From Kingdonia uniflora (taxonomy: Eukaryota; Streptophyta; Magnoliopsida; Ranunculales; Circaeasteraceae): a stretch of DNA of 64,000 nucleotides. Within the stretch, counting starts at the first letter, position 1, and every line of letters starts with the position of its first letter. The notes under the pieces were generated by a model. The model did no database searches. It was not told the DNA's origin and saw only the letters and a program-made list of their open reading frames with translations. The position numbers were made by a program, and so were the translations under genes. This document shows positions 33,861-45,420 of the stretch, in pieces. Location of the stretch: contig JACGCM010002285.1 in the NCBI GenBank assembly GCA_014058105.1, forward strand, positions 558,001 through 622,000. The letters are read 5' to 3'.

Positions 33861-34439
33861 CCAATTAAAAACTACCACGTAGTGGCTTGTGATTGGTTGT
33901 ATTTAGGGTTGGCCCTAAGGAATTTGATGAAATTTGTAAACAAGGTGAGGGTTTGAACTGCGCGTCAAAATGGATGTTCGAGATTAAGCCACGCCACAAT
34001 TTCAATGGTTCACGATGCGTGGAAAAAAATAATAATTAAAAGTGTTGCATAATTCAGAATTGCACAACATTATTTTGGTTTTTTCTCTCTCCTCTCTTTC
34101 CATGTGGTTTTTTATAATTGGATTAATCTAAAAAAAATAACCATGAGAAACTTAAGGTTAGTTACTATTTAGGAAGAAAATGTGGGTTTGAACCCAGCTA
34201 GATGTTGCATATACTAAATTTCAATTGGAACTAGTATTGGCACTCCAAGAATTAGGTATGAGCTGGTCTTTTAGTTGGTGGCAGGTCTAAATACGTAATT
34301 TCCTTTGGAGAGCACTCCCCAAATTCATCTAGATTTTAATCGGGTTATTAAGACTAAATTAGACTAGAGGCACTCCAATTAATTTTCACTTCTCTCTCAC
34401 ACCAAAAAACCCACTTTCTCACTCTATATATATATATAT
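33861..34439. other. No gene; flank of Athila-like element B
   Basis: AT-rich sequence ending in a short TA microsatellite (34426-34439) directly before the LTR. No features beyond that. Confidence 0.5.
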
Positions 34440-35557
34440 TGATAGACACGTAATATTTACGTGTACAACTCTTAAATTTATATCTATCTAGTCATTTATT
34501 AAATAAATATGACACTAATAGTGTTTTTGTTTGTATTTACAGAAATCGGTCACATGATAAACAAATCGTACATTTTTCCAGTTTTTAAGGAAGAATAAGG
34601 GTGATGCACTCCAACAGTGATTCTTATTTGAAGTTGTCAACCAAAGGCCCATGCATGGAAGCCCATTGAATAGAATTAGATATAAATATTATTCTCATGA
34701 GTTGTAATATATATGCATGATTTTAGGCATTGTTTAGGAGATTTTATATTAATGGTAATATTTTGTAAACTTTTCCTATACTCTATAAATAGGAGGGGAA
34801 TCCCACCCATGAGAAGGCATCTTGGATAGTGTAAATCAAAGTTCAATAAGCAATAAAGTTATTGTTTTTCACTTGTTATTGTCTTTTAATTTTATCGAAG
34901 TAATAGTTGTATGGCAATGATCAAAGAGATGAGTAGTTAATCTTCTTAGCCAAGGCTAGAGGAAGCTCCACCCAACGTAGCCTTAATGTAAATTGTGTAG
35001 CTTAGTTAGAGTAATTACTTTCTCTTTATCTCGGAATATTGCATATTCGTATTCCATCGTCATATGCTTGAACGTAGTTAGGATTAGGAGGAATAATGAA
35101 TCTATGTAACCATCTTGTTGGACCATAACAAGATAGTTTAGGAACATAGAAAAGAGAATATAATCCATACTTATCAACCGGACCATGGTTGAGTAAGTTG
35201 GTTTATGGGTAGTTCTCAATTACTAAATCTTTTATATTTTTTGATGTATTGCATATGCCCGACCAAGGATATGCGATACGGGAATTCATAATTTACTTTA
35301 ATTATTTATGCTATCTAACGGTTAAAAAGGGTGGAGTGGAATCGATGCCATCGTTTTCACTCCAACTTATCTTGTAATTTGTTTCGTTCTTCTTTATATT
35401 TCAAAACCTAAACAAACTCGTTGTTATGTGATAAAACTAGTAGTTCGAAGTATAATTCACACCACAAGTCTCTAGGGATACGACCCCGCTTACCCTTGTA
35501 CTTGACGGTGCACCGTGCACTTACGGGTTTTTTAAGATGTCAGTTTATAATCGATCA
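34440..35557 (+). repeat. 5' LTR of Athila-like element B, 1118 bp
   Basis: Begins TGATAGACACGTAATATTTA and ends ATCGATCA. It is an inverted copy of 972-2089. A TA-rich stretch and CCTATACTCTATAAATAGG (about 34776) provide a likely TATA box. The AATCGATCA end is followed by AGTTT and the primer site. Confidence 0.93.
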
Positions 35558-35563
35558 AGTTTT

Positions 35564-35580
35564 TGGCGCCGTTGCCTGGA
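35564..35580 (+). other. Primer binding site of Athila-like element B
   Basis: TGGCGCCGTTGCCTGGA, complementary to the 3' end of tRNA-Asp in plant Athila-type elements, with one likely change near its 3' end. Confidence 0.88.
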
Positions 35581-37050
35581 ACTTTCAAAGTTGCATTTTA
35601 TTTTTTAGTTGTTTTATTTTAAGCCAATTTTTCTTTCTTTTTTTCTCTTTTTTTTTTCTTTTTTTGGATCCGGAAACAAAGTGATTGAGTGATTGGCTCA
35701 AACTCTTTTGGCGCTACAGTAGCTGCAAAGTCTGTCCCTGAATGTTTCACCGTTTTTGATCATATATACTTCACATTTGGGAAATACGTTTGCTGCGAAA
35801 GTTTTAGATAATTCAAAACCCTTTTCCGAATTGCTATAGATAATATTTTTCTCTTTTGTCGTTTGTGAGTTACTGCCTTTTGAAAAAACAGTAAAAAACA
35901 GCCTATATAAAGGACGCCGTGATCATTAATCACTTGTTTTGAGCGGTAGGGATGCTAAATTTTAGAAAATGTTCTTCTTGAATGTCTTTCCTTTCTGAAT
36001 TATCTTTGTAAATTGATATTATTTAATGCTCTCTCTCAACCGAACTGAAAGATATGCATATTTGAAAATCAGGACATCATAGACTACAATAAACTTGAAA
36101 ATTAAATTAATATTGTAATTGCAAGTTCACTAATCATTTTTCTCTTATTTAGCACGATAGTCACAAAGTTGGAAACGAGACGGACAATACGGAAAGCTAA
36201 AAGCATCATCAAATCCATCCTTCTTGTTCCCCCTAAGTTAATGGGTATTTTCTTCTTTCCCCCCGTAAGTGAAGGGGCGGCCACAGCTACACCGGGAAAC
36301 ACTTCCCGTAGGTTGGTACTTCTATAAACTTGAAATCTAAAATGGGTACATATCTGCTCTGCCCCGTCACTAGAACATAAAAAGTCGGGTGGACTGTGCA
36401 AATACACGCTGCTCTAATAAATAAATTATTGTGGTTGGATTGACCTATTGTTGTGTTTAATATTCTTTTTCATTCCAACATTAGTAAAGGTAAAAATTGT
36501 TAGAGACTTGCGGGATTTCATCACCCAAAAAGCTTTCCAACAAGTGGAACCACCGATTAGGGATACGAAGAAATTCGTATCACACGAAAATTGAACGTCC
36601 CGAACCTCAAAATAACTATTAATAAAAAAGAGTAGCAAGATTCCCGCGGGATTTCATCACCCAACAGATAGGTGTACCGGACCGGGGTACAAACACGGGT
36701 TCATAGGATACGGCCCCAGCCTAGCATCGCGAAATACTGGTTATAGGTTTGCGACGTCACCATTCCAAGTGCTGACGTACGATAAGGCGACTCACTCGGG
36801 CGTGAGGAATGAACATCTACTTTAAGCTGGTACTAGCATATTTACGCAGGAAAATATAGGAACAAAAGGCTTTTGCCATCGTAACCATTTTAAATATTAA
36901 AGAATATAGGGTGACCTAATTATTACTTTTAAAAAACGTTGATATGGTAGAATTTAGGTTTGATTGATTGTTTACTGCACCGGGTGCCAAGTTTTATTGA
37001 TTATTAGTTGTGGATGATCAATTAGACACGTAGAGGAAAACGTTTAGGAA
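35581..37050. other. Leader of Athila-like element B
   Basis: Untranslated region, homologous (inverted) to 1-947 as far as that copy reaches. A pyrimidine run lies at 35630-35665. Minus-strand open frames at 36102-36407 and 36426-36638 are chance frames. Confidence 0.75.
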
Positions 37051-37054
37051 GCTT

Positions 37055-38280
37055 ACCGGAACCTTTGCCCATTTACGGGCCACCACCACAGTCTAAGCGG
37101 AGAGGGTGGCCACATCACCCAGTTAATACAATAGAGGACTTTAGAGCCCTAGTTTGGGAGGAAAGTGATCAATCTCGAGTTTTTCTAATTTCGGAGGAGG
37201 GTAATTTATCTAGAGTTGACCAAATTGAACTTATTGTCGAGCTAGAAGTCGAACCCCCAATCATGGCTACCGCCAAATCTCATAAAGACTATTGGACCCC
37301 AGGTGTAAGTGATATACATTCATGTATTGTGTTACCAGTTGTCATGACAAACCATTATGAAATCACGCCTAGTATGATCCAAATGTAAGCTATTTTTTGT
37401 GGGCTTATTCTGAGAGCCCTTTTAAGCACGTCTACGAGTTTAAGAAAACCTGTGCGCTCTCCAAATACTGACATTTTACTAAGGATTCCATCCGCCTCCG
37501 TTTATTCTCATTCTCGCTAAAAGACAAGGCGAGTCATTGGCTTGATTCATTGGCACCAGCATCTATCAATTCATGGGATCAAATGGAGACCAAGTTCAAA
37601 ACCAAATGGTTTTCTATGAGAAAAACCCTCGCTCTCAAAAATGTAGTTGATGAATTTGTTTAAAATGAGAGTAAAACATTTTACGAGGCATGGGAGAGAT
37701 ATAAAGATCTTCTTCACAATGTCCCCATCATGGTTTTGAGAAACAACATCTGGCCCAGATCTTCTATCGTGGAATAACTTTTGAGAATCGCTATAGGATA
37801 GAATTCATGCATAGTGGAAAATTCCAGGACCTTGAACCTGATAGAGCTTATGAGGAGTGCTAGATATTGGCTGAGAACAGCAGTGGGATTTTGATCCACA
37901 TAGAAATATTTGTACAGCCAAGAAAGGTGGCTTATACAAAGTGAGTGAGGGAAAGGCCATGAAAGCCTAATTAGATACTCTTACCCAAAAAATCGAGGCT
38001 ATGGCTACGAATCAATCTAAGGGTAGTGTGAACCAGGTTCAGCTGGAGGGTTGCACCGTTTATTATAATGTAACCCATGTGACTCAAATGTGCCACTTGC
38101 TCAATAAAATGAATGACAATCAAGAGCAAGTGAATGCTTTGAATAATTCCTACAAGAGGCCCTTTGACCCGCACAAGCCAACTTGGAAGAACCACCCAAA
38201 TTTTTCGTGAAAGAACAACCAACCCAGTTCAGGTTTTGGAGAGCCACAAACCTCAGGTCATAATTTGCTTATGAATCCCC
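37055..38280 (+). pseudogene. Athila-like element B gag
   Basis: Pieces in changing frames read SDIHSCIVLPVVMTNHYEIT, FSLKDKASHWLDSL, SINSWDQMETKF, FYEAWERYKDLL and EAMATNQSKGSVNQVQLEG. This is the Athila gag core (LKDKAxxWLxSLPxxSIxTWD...LYEAWERYKDLLRxCPHHG). At least six stops or frameshifts break it. The N-terminal proline-rich piece (37065-37388) precedes the core. Confidence 0.88.
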
Positions 38281-39083
38281 TCTCATAATCTTATCCTCAG
38301 GTATCTCTGCAATCTTTTCAGTCATCTAAGCAGTTCTCACCCTCTCCACCCAAACCATTTTTGGAAGATACCCTTGCTCTCTTTATGCAACAATCAATGG
38401 AAAGCCAAAAACAACCGATAGAAATCCAAAAACAAGCGTTGCAATTTCACCAACAAATAATGTAATTTCAACAACAAACTTTGGTGAATCAGAATTCTTC
38501 ATCCTAATTTATCTCTAATCTCGAGACTCAGATAGGACAATTGGCAAATACATTGCATAAGAGACCACCAGGTACGCTACCTAGCCAACCTGTATCTAAT
38601 CCGAAAGGACCACTGGGGTTTGACTCCCAAAATAGGTAAATGCCATTACAACTCTATGAAGTGGTAGACAAGTTGATAATCGAGTTAAAATGCCTAGGGT
38701 TGAGCCAACACCCGTTACTATTGAGGATAAGGTCGGTACGAGTGAACCATCTAATAAATCTAAGGATTTGCCTACCTCTTCTATTTCCCAACCAAAGGCT
38801 CATTTTGAGCCAAAGGTGCCTTATCCACAACGCCTTCTTCCGGCTAATAAAGGGATTCAATTTGACAAGATATTGGATACATTTAAGAAAGTTTAAATAA
38901 ATATTCCAGTACTCGATGTCATCATGTTTATCCCTGCATATATGCCAAATTCCTTAAAGATGCATGCACTAGGTAAAGGAAAATTAATGTGCACAAGAAA
39001 GTCTTCTTGACTGAGACATTAACCCCCCTAAGCTTCGAGATCCTGGAAGCCCAACCATCCTTTGTAAAATTGGAGATAACAAA
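38281..39083 (+). pseudogene. Athila-like element B gag-protease linker
   Basis: Gln-rich then proline-rich coding remnants, including LPTSSISQPKAHFEPKVPYP and RLLPANKGIQFDKILDTFKK (38690-38896), the conserved PYPQRL segment before the Athila protease. Stops divide it. Confidence 0.75.
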
Positions 39084-39617
39084 GTGGATAGGGCATTACT
39101 CGACCTAGGGGCTAGTGAGAATGTCATACCTTACTCGGTCTATCAAGAATTAGGACTTGGAGAACTTGAACCTACCCGAATGACACTTCAATCGGTTGAC
39201 AGTTCAATACGATACCCATGTGGTATCCTTGAGGATATTCTGATCAAGGTTGATATTCTTATTTTTCCTATGAACTTTGTTGTTTTGGACACTGCAGATG
39301 TAAAGAATCCTAGCTGTGAGATTCCCGTCATATTGGGTCTCCCTTTCCTTGCGACTGCTCATGCCATTATTAATTGCTTTAATGGGGTCTTACAACTATC
39401 AATGAGAGACATGAAGATCAAGCTCAATGTTTTTAACAATAATACTCAAGTCCCTCATTTTAATGACATGGTTGAGCTGAATATGATTGACTCCCTAGTT
39501 TACAACTCGTTCCCTAAATCATTTTCTGATGACCCCTTAGAATCATGCCTTGTGAACATTGGTGAAGACTTTGATGAAAATCCGATTGTTAAAGAGCTTA
39601 ATGCTCTACTCGACTAA
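39084..39617 (+). CDS. Athila-like element B protease, open but truncated frame
   Basis: The 177-residue frame has RALLDLGASENVIPYSVYQE near its start. The aspartic protease active site, usually DLGASIN in Athila, is present. Downstream come DILIFPMNFVVLD and IPVILGLPFLATAHAIIN, the flap and the ILGRPFL-like motif that closes the fold. This protease would cut Gag-Pol. The frame ends at a TAA at 39615-39617, 64 bases before the reverse transcriptase frame, so the natural polyprotein is broken here. Confidence 0.88.
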   Translation: MDRALLDLGASENVIPYSVYQELGLGELEPTRMTLQSVDSSIRYPCGILEDILIKVDILIFPMNFVVLDTADVKNPSCEIPVILGLPFLATAHAIINCFNGVLQLSMRDMKIKLNVFNNNTQVPHFNDMVELNMIDSLVYNSFPKSFSDDPLESCLVNIGEDFDENPIVKELNALLD

Positions 39618-39680
39618 ACACCTATTTTTAACAAGTCCAAATAGAGACCTCATGTTGAACCTCTAGAACCATCTACTACT

Positions 39681-41576
39681 TTGCCTATTTCATCCATTGT
39701 TAATATACCAAAGTTAGACCTCAAGCCATTACCTAAGACTTTTAAGTATGCTTTCTTAGGTGATTCTAAGACTCTGCCTGTGATCATAGGTTCCAACCTC
39801 AATATTGACCAAGAAAGTAGATTAGAGGGTGTCATTGAAAGGCACAAATCAGCCCTAGGGTGGTCTATAGCAAACTTGAAGGGGATTAGCCTGGCCGTTT
39901 GCATGCATCGCATCAATCTCGAGGAAGGTACTAAAAATTCTCGTGAGATACAACGGAGGTTGATTCCCACTATGACGGAGGTGATGAAGAAGGAAGTTCT
40001 CAAACTTTTGGACTCGGGTATCATATACCCCATTTCGGATAGTATGTGGGTCAGTCCCGTAAAGGTTGTACCTAAGAAATCAGGGATTACTGTAGTTGAG
40101 AATGAGAATAATGACCTAATCCCCATCCGCATGACCACTGGGTGGCGTGTATGTATCGACTATAGGAAATTGAGCACGGTCACAAGGAAAGATCGATTTC
40201 CTCTTCCTTTCATTGATCAAATGCTTGAACGCTTAGCCAGAAAAAGACATTACTGTTTTCTTGACGGTTATTCTGGATACAATCAGATCACCATTACCCC
40301 AGAAGATCAGGAGAAGACAACTTTCACGTGTCCCTATGGGACATATGCTTATAGACGTATGCCATTTGGGTTGTACAATGCACCCGCTACATTCCAGCGT
40401 TGTATGATGAGCATATTTTCAGATATGGTTGATAAATTTCTTGAAATCTTTATGGATGAATTTTCAGTGTTTGGATCGCCTTTTGACGAATGTTTACACC
40501 ATTTAGAGCTCGAGCTAGAACGATGTACACAAACCAATTTGGTGTTAAACTGGGAAAAGTGTCACTTCATGGTGACACATGGGATAGTTCCTAGACACAT
40601 TATCTTCAACAAAGGGATTGAAGTCGATAAGGCCAAGATCGACATTATCTCTTCTTTACCTCCTCCTCGAACGGTTAAGGCCATTCGTTCATTTTTGGGG
40701 CATGTTAGGTTTTACCGTCGGTTCATCAAAGATTTTAGTAAAGTTTCCCAGACCTTTTGCAATTTTCTTGCTAAGGACACTAATTTTAACTTTGATGATG
40801 CATGCTTTGGAGCTTTTGAGAAGCTTAAACTTTTATTAACTTCAGCCGCTATCATCCAACCTCCCAAATGGGAAATTCCCTACGAGCTCATATGTGATAC
40901 TTCTGATTGCGTTGTTGGAGCGGTTTTAGGGCAAAGAGTCGATAATAAACCTCATGTTATTTACTATACTAGTCGCACGCTTAATGACGCACAGTTAAAT
41001 TACTCTACCGCAGAAAAAGAGTTATTAGCCATTGTGTTTGCCTTGGAGAAATTTCGATCATACCTTGCTGGATCCAAAATCATTATTTACACCGACCATA
41101 CGGCCTTAAAGTATTTACTATCTAATAAAGACGTCAAGCCTCGGTTAATCAGATGGATTCTTTTGTTACAAGAATTTGATATCAAAATTCGAGATAAGAA
41201 AGGTGTTGAGTATATGATTGCGGATCATCTATCTCGAATTCTCACTGAGGGTGCTGAAGATTTTCTCCCTATCTTAGAGACATTTTCTGATGAGCAGCTC
41301 ATGGCTGTCTCACAACTGCCTTGGTACGCCAATATTGTCAATTATCTTGCTACGCAACGATTACCTGCCCATTGGTCAAAGCAAGATAGAACCAAATTCT
41401 TGCAGGAGGTTAGACGTTTTAGTTGGGATGATCCTTATCTTTATAAGTTTTGCTTCAACCAAATGATTAGGAGATGCATCCCAAATGATGAGTTCCATAG
41501 TGTACTCACATTTTGCCATACCTTAGCTTGCGGAGGACATTTTGGGACCAAAAAAACTGCTGCAAAAGTCTTTTAA
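39681..41576 (+). CDS. Athila-like element B reverse transcriptase and RNase H (631 residues)
   Basis: This is the longest open frame in the window. It encodes the reverse transcriptase (residues ~110-330: DSGIIYPISDSMWVSPVKVV, CIDYRKLSTVTRKDRFPLPF, FLDGYSGYNQIT, YRRMPFGLYNAPATFQRCMM), RNase H (residues ~400-530: CDTSDCVVGAVLGQ, TAEKELLAIVFALEKFRSYL, YTDHTALKYLL) and the start of integrase zinc binding (CHTLACGGHFGTKK). The active site FMDD reads FMDE: the second Asp codon is GAA at 40458-40460, which should impair catalysis. A TAA at 41574-41576 ends the frame within the zinc finger. Selection kept this frame open until recently or the copy is young here. Confidence 0.95.
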   Translation: MPISSIVNIPKLDLKPLPKTFKYAFLGDSKTLPVIIGSNLNIDQESRLEGVIERHKSALGWSIANLKGISLAVCMHRINLEEGTKNSREIQRRLIPTMTEVMKKEVLKLLDSGIIYPISDSMWVSPVKVVPKKSGITVVENENNDLIPIRMTTGWRVCIDYRKLSTVTRKDRFPLPFIDQMLERLARKRHYCFLDGYSGYNQITITPEDQEKTTFTCPYGTYAYRRMPFGLYNAPATFQRCMMSIFSDMVDKFLEIFMDEFSVFGSPFDECLHHLELELERCTQTNLVLNWEKCHFMVTHGIVPRHIIFNKGIEVDKAKIDIISSLPPPRTVKAIRSFLGHVRFYRRFIKDFSKVSQTFCNFLAKDTNFNFDDACFGAFEKLKLLLTSAAIIQPPKWEIPYELICDTSDCVVGAVLGQRVDNKPHVIYYTSRTLNDAQLNYSTAEKELLAIVFALEKFRSYLAGSKIIIYTDHTALKYLLSNKDVKPRLIRWILLLQEFDIKIRDKKGVEYMIADHLSRILTEGAEDFLPILETFSDEQLMAVSQLPWYANIVNYLATQRLPAHWSKQDRTKFLQEVRRFSWDDPYLYKFCFNQMIRRCIPNDEFHSVLTFCHTLACGGHFGTKKTAAKVF

Positions 41577-42611
41577 TCTGGCGTTTATTGACCTACCCTT
41601 TTTCGTGACGCACATACCTTTTGTTCTAAATGCGATAGGTGCCAGAAGATAGAGAATATTTCTCATCAAAACATGATGCCCTTGAACAACATCCTTATTG
41701 TTAAACTATTTGATATTTGGGGCATTGACTTTATGGGCTTATATCCTTCTTCTCGCGGTTACTTTTTTATTATAGTTGCAGTCGATTATGTTTCTAAATG
41801 GGTTGAGGCAGTGCCATGTCAAACGAATGACCATAAGCCTGTGGTAAAAAATTTGAAAACCATTTTTTATCGTTTTGGCACGCCTCAGGCAATTATTAGT
41901 GATCGTGGTAAATATTTTTGTAACCGTGTCATTCAAAATCTTTTGAAAACTTACTCCGTCACTCATAAAGTTGCCACACCTTATCATCCACAAACATGTG
42001 GTCAAGTCGATGTTTCTAATCGAGAGATCAAAAGAATTTTAGAAAAAATTGCCCGAATCGATCGTAAAGATTGCTCTGATCGTCTTGATGATGCCCTTTG
42101 GGCATATCGAACAGCTTATAATACCCCGATTGGTTTGTCACCCTATAGACTTGTCTTTGAGAAGGCTTCTCACTTACCTGTAGAATTGGAACACAAGGCC
42201 CTCTGGGCTACAAAGGCCTTCAACTTTGAGATGGATAAAGCCGGATCACATAGAAAACTTCATCTTTTTGAACTTAACGAACTTCGTCGCTAGGCTTATG
42301 AAAATGCAAAATTTTACAAAGAACGAACTAATACTTTTCATGTTAAATCGATTGTTCGCAAATTTTTTGAGTCTAATCATAAAGTGTTACTCTATAATTC
42401 ACGGCTACGTTTATTTCCAGGGAAAGTACGTTCACGTTGGTACGGCCCTTTTGTAGTTTTAACTGTTTATCCTCATGGAGCCATAGAGGTGGAGGATCCT
42501 AAGAACATAAATATTTTTAAGGTCAATGGAAAACGATTAAAACCGTACTTAGAGTCCTACACTTTTGATGAAGAGATAATATTTCTAAATGATCCAGTAT
42601 ATCAAAACTGA
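41577..42611 (+). pseudogene. Athila-like element B integrase
   Basis: After two close stops in the HHCC finger (SKCDRCQK near 41625-41650), the core frame 41673-42293 reads IWGIDFMGLYP, AIISDRGKYFCN and ATPYHPQTCGQVDVSNREIK. The third catalytic residue, normally Glu in GQVEVSNRE, is Asp (GAT, 42009-42011). A TAG at 42291-42293 precedes the C-terminal part (42384-42611: [20 protein letters not shown], the GPFV motif of Athila integrases). The enzyme is therefore doubly impaired. Confidence 0.92.
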
Positions 42612-43335
42612 TATTATGTACCCTTATAGTACCATTATAAATCATTTAAGTATAGGGGTACATTTGTCTGGCTGAAGACGGTAAACTTAGCGCTTCTTGG
42701 GAGGCAACCCTTGACATATTCAGCTGAGATATTTTAGTTTTCTCTTCCATTTATTTTCTTGTTCTCTAACATTGAGGGCATTGCCTAATTTAAGTTTGGG
42801 GGTAGGAAACCATTTCTTGATATGTTTTTTGAAGAAAAGTGAAAAAATGACACTTTGACAATTTATGATATATTTTTGACAAATTTCCAAACACTTAAAC
42901 TGATTTTACCTTGACATAAATATTATGAAAAAACCTAAATTTTGAAATTGTACCAAGTATACACTGGAATATTTTGGAATATCTTGAGCTAGATGTACTA
43001 TCTTTTTATTATCGACTAATTCAAGTTAACTTGGCATATTTTGGAAACGTGCACTTCACTGTAGTTTTGCAATTAATACCTTCAATAGATTTTTGCCCAG
43101 TATAAGGGAAATTTAGCATTTATGTTAGGAATAGTTTGTTACAAGGGAGACAACTGCCTAAGAATAAGTTTATTCATAAGAAAAATAAAAAATAAGCCAA
43201 ATGTGCTCTAAAAACTTTTACGCTACAAGGCTACTCACATGATTAAGAACTGAAAGAGGAAAATTTATCACCAATCTCGAGTTTGACCATGAACTATGTG
43301 AAAGGAGCATAAGAAAATGTTACTTGTGAGAATCC
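42612..43335. other. Athila-like element B 3' region with polypurine-like tract
   Basis: Contains ACTTAGCGCTTCTTGGGAGG and, at about 42788-42804, TAAGTTTGGGGGTAGG, the purine-rich signal common near the 3' end of these elements. No envelope-like frame follows. AT-rich after that. Confidence 0.6.
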
Positions 43336-43381
43336 TGTGTAACGGTACACCGTGCACTTGCGGATCTTTTAAGACGCCAGA
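43336..43381 (+). repeat. Possible LTR remnant of Athila-like element B
   Basis: ACGGTACACCGTGCACTTGC and TCTTTTAAGACGCCAG match the last part of the 5' LTR (GACGGTGCACCGTGCACTTA, TTTTTTAAGATGTCAG at 35503-35543). The rest of the LTR is missing on both sides; the Helitron starts right after. Confidence 0.65.
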
Positions 43382-43489
43382 TCTTTTAATATATTTATAT
43401 ATTATAAATCTCAATGATTATCTTACGTGGCGCGCCAAAGTTGACTGGGACAAAATGACATGGCATATGTTCCCTTCTAAAGAATAATG

Positions 43490-43760
43490 AATTTATTATT
43501 CTTAAAAATTGAACTTCAATTCATAAGTTACCATTTCCCTCCCCAAGGCAATAATAATCTCCTTTAAAAGTAAATTATAGGCATTTATGACTTCCTAATC
43601 ATCTACATCTCTAATTCTAAAGGATAAAAAATTTATTATTCTTAAAAATTAAACTTCAATTCATAAGTTACCCTTTCCTTCCCCAAGGCAATTATAATCT
43701 CCTTTAATACTAATTATAAGCCTTTATGGCATCCTAATCATCTACATCTCTAATGTAAAA
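43490..43760. repeat. Tandem duplication, about 140 bp x 2, in the Helitron
   Basis: The segment AATTTATTATTCTTAAAAAT...ATCATCTACATCTCTAAT at 43490 is repeated from 43630, with small changes. Confidence 0.88.
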
Positions 43761-44169
43761 CACTTGACCTTCCTCAATCCTCACCTTATTTTTAATCAAA
43801 TCTCTTCTCACCTAAGATCTTTATATATTCATCATTTGTAAGACATGCCTTTATTATATCGAGCTGTAGTGTCAATTTTATGCTTTTCTTCTCCAACTTT
43901 CTACATTTTTCTCATGCTTTATTTTAAAGATTTATGGACACTAAATTATCTGCAATTCTATTCTTATTAGTATATTATGAGTATTTATTTTTGAGTTGTA
44001 TGTAATGTTCCATTGTTTGAGAGGCCGGGGTTTCAAAAAATAGGAAACCAAGTAAACACTATCAATGATAATTTTCTTTCTCCATATGTAATTTATCTTC
44101 ACATGGCATCTTTCTTTTGATGGGTTTTTTTTTTAACTTTGTTTTTTCTCTTTTTTTCTGGCGTACAAG

Positions 44170-44780
44170 CAGTGGCGAAGCCAAGAATTTAGGTGAGAGA
44201 GTAATAAAATTAAATGAGAATTAAGGGTTCGGGGGTGGGAGACCCCGAATTTTTCCCGAATATAGTGAAGATATTGAAGTGATTTTCTCTTTAAGTTTGA
44301 TGACAGGAAAATAAATTTTTGAATCATTGTCTATATGTAATAGGTGTACAGAGTAATTCTATGCTTTATGATATCCTATAGTATATCCATTGTTGGATCT
44401 AAGTTCCATGAAAATACAATGAACTATTAAGTGTGAAAAAAATAGTAGAACTACAAAAGATAAAAGGGGACAACAGGAGCTAATATGGATTTTGAATATA
44501 TAAAATATAATCATAGGTTTTGATAATATGGAGTCTACGATTGGAAGGAAACATATGCCCAGATAGAATTTAAACTTTAGGAAATAATTTAGGTAAGAAT
44601 ATATAAGGCGGCCAATCATAGAGTATTTTAGGATAATATTTTGAGTAGAAAATAGGATATTAGTCACAGAAAACTAAATTAAGCAGTTATGAATCTATAA
44701 TTAGGGGTAATAGTTGCAGGTTTTTCAAATTTTCAATGGGGACAGCTGCCCCCATTGGTTCTCACGTAGCTCTGCCACTG
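44170..44780. mobile_element. hAT-type MITE nested in the Helitron, 611 bp
   Basis: The ends CAGTGGCGAAGCCAAG and (complement of right) CAGTGGCAGAGCTACG are inverted repeats of the widespread plant hAT CAGTGGCGGAGCC type. Eight-base flanks CGTACAAG (44162-44169) and CATACAAG (44781-44788) match at 7 of 8 positions, the target size of hAT elements. Confidence 0.87.
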
Positions 44781-44969
44781 CATACAAGATAGCGAGATTG
44801 AACAAAAAATTAATATTTCATTATTTGTGCTTTTAATTTTGCCACCCATTTCATGCTTACGAAAATTTAATTTTTGATTACGTCATTTTCAAATGTTCTA
44901 TTTTTCAGGTTTCTTACTTTATTTTAAACTTTTGTTCTTGTTCCACTTTATATGTAAAATATACACCAA

Positions 44970-45420
44970 TAATAGGAAATTGTAGGTTGGGAGCTCTTAC
45001 TGCTAGCTTTAATAAAAATAATGTACCTCTATCACGTTGTTTTTATCACAACTTTTGGAGTTCATTTAGTTTTTGAAACTTTATGTAGATATAAATTTCT
45101 CGATGTAGGGGAGATCTTATGTCCAAGTAGCACTTACGGAGGTAATATCACATTTCCATTTTTTTATAGGATCAAGTTACATGTCCAAATAAACATTTTG
45201 ATCATTTCTTACATATGCATCTTGAAACATCAAAAACTCGGTTGCAATAAGTATACCAGGCTTGGTATGACTAGGAGGAAAGTTGGACAAGAGATTTACA
45301 TGACTATGAGGCATAAGCATGTGAGAGAGGTCAAGAAGAGAACCATTGGGCTTTTAGTGGAAGGTGGGGGTGATATAATGTGTCCTCAATGTTATTGCTA
45401 ATGTAAGTAAAAAAAGGTGG
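44970..45420 (+). other. Open stretch in the Helitron, unidentified
   Basis: A 126-residue frame (45021-45401) includes TMRHKHVREVKKRTIGLLVE and MCPQCYC. I recognise no family. It may be a remnant of captured host sequence, as Helitrons often carry; evidence is weak. Confidence 0.25.

Larger units (their letters stand above)
34440..43381 (+). mobile_element. Athila-like gypsy element B, plus strand, 3' LTR missing
   Basis: It has a 5' LTR (34440-35557), a tRNA-Asp-type primer site, a long leader, gag, protease, reverse transcriptase, RNase H and integrase in gypsy order, and then a polypurine-like tract. The order, primer site and FMDxFSVFG-type reverse transcriptase fit the Athila lineage. 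No envelope-like gene is visible between integrase and the 3' end. The 3' LTR is gone except for a possible ~45-bp remnant next to the Helitron. Confidence 0.9.

Noticed and set aside
44133..44667. Minus-strand frames within the Helitron as genes.
   Set aside because: They lie in the hAT MITE and AT-rich flanks, with no recognisable motif.
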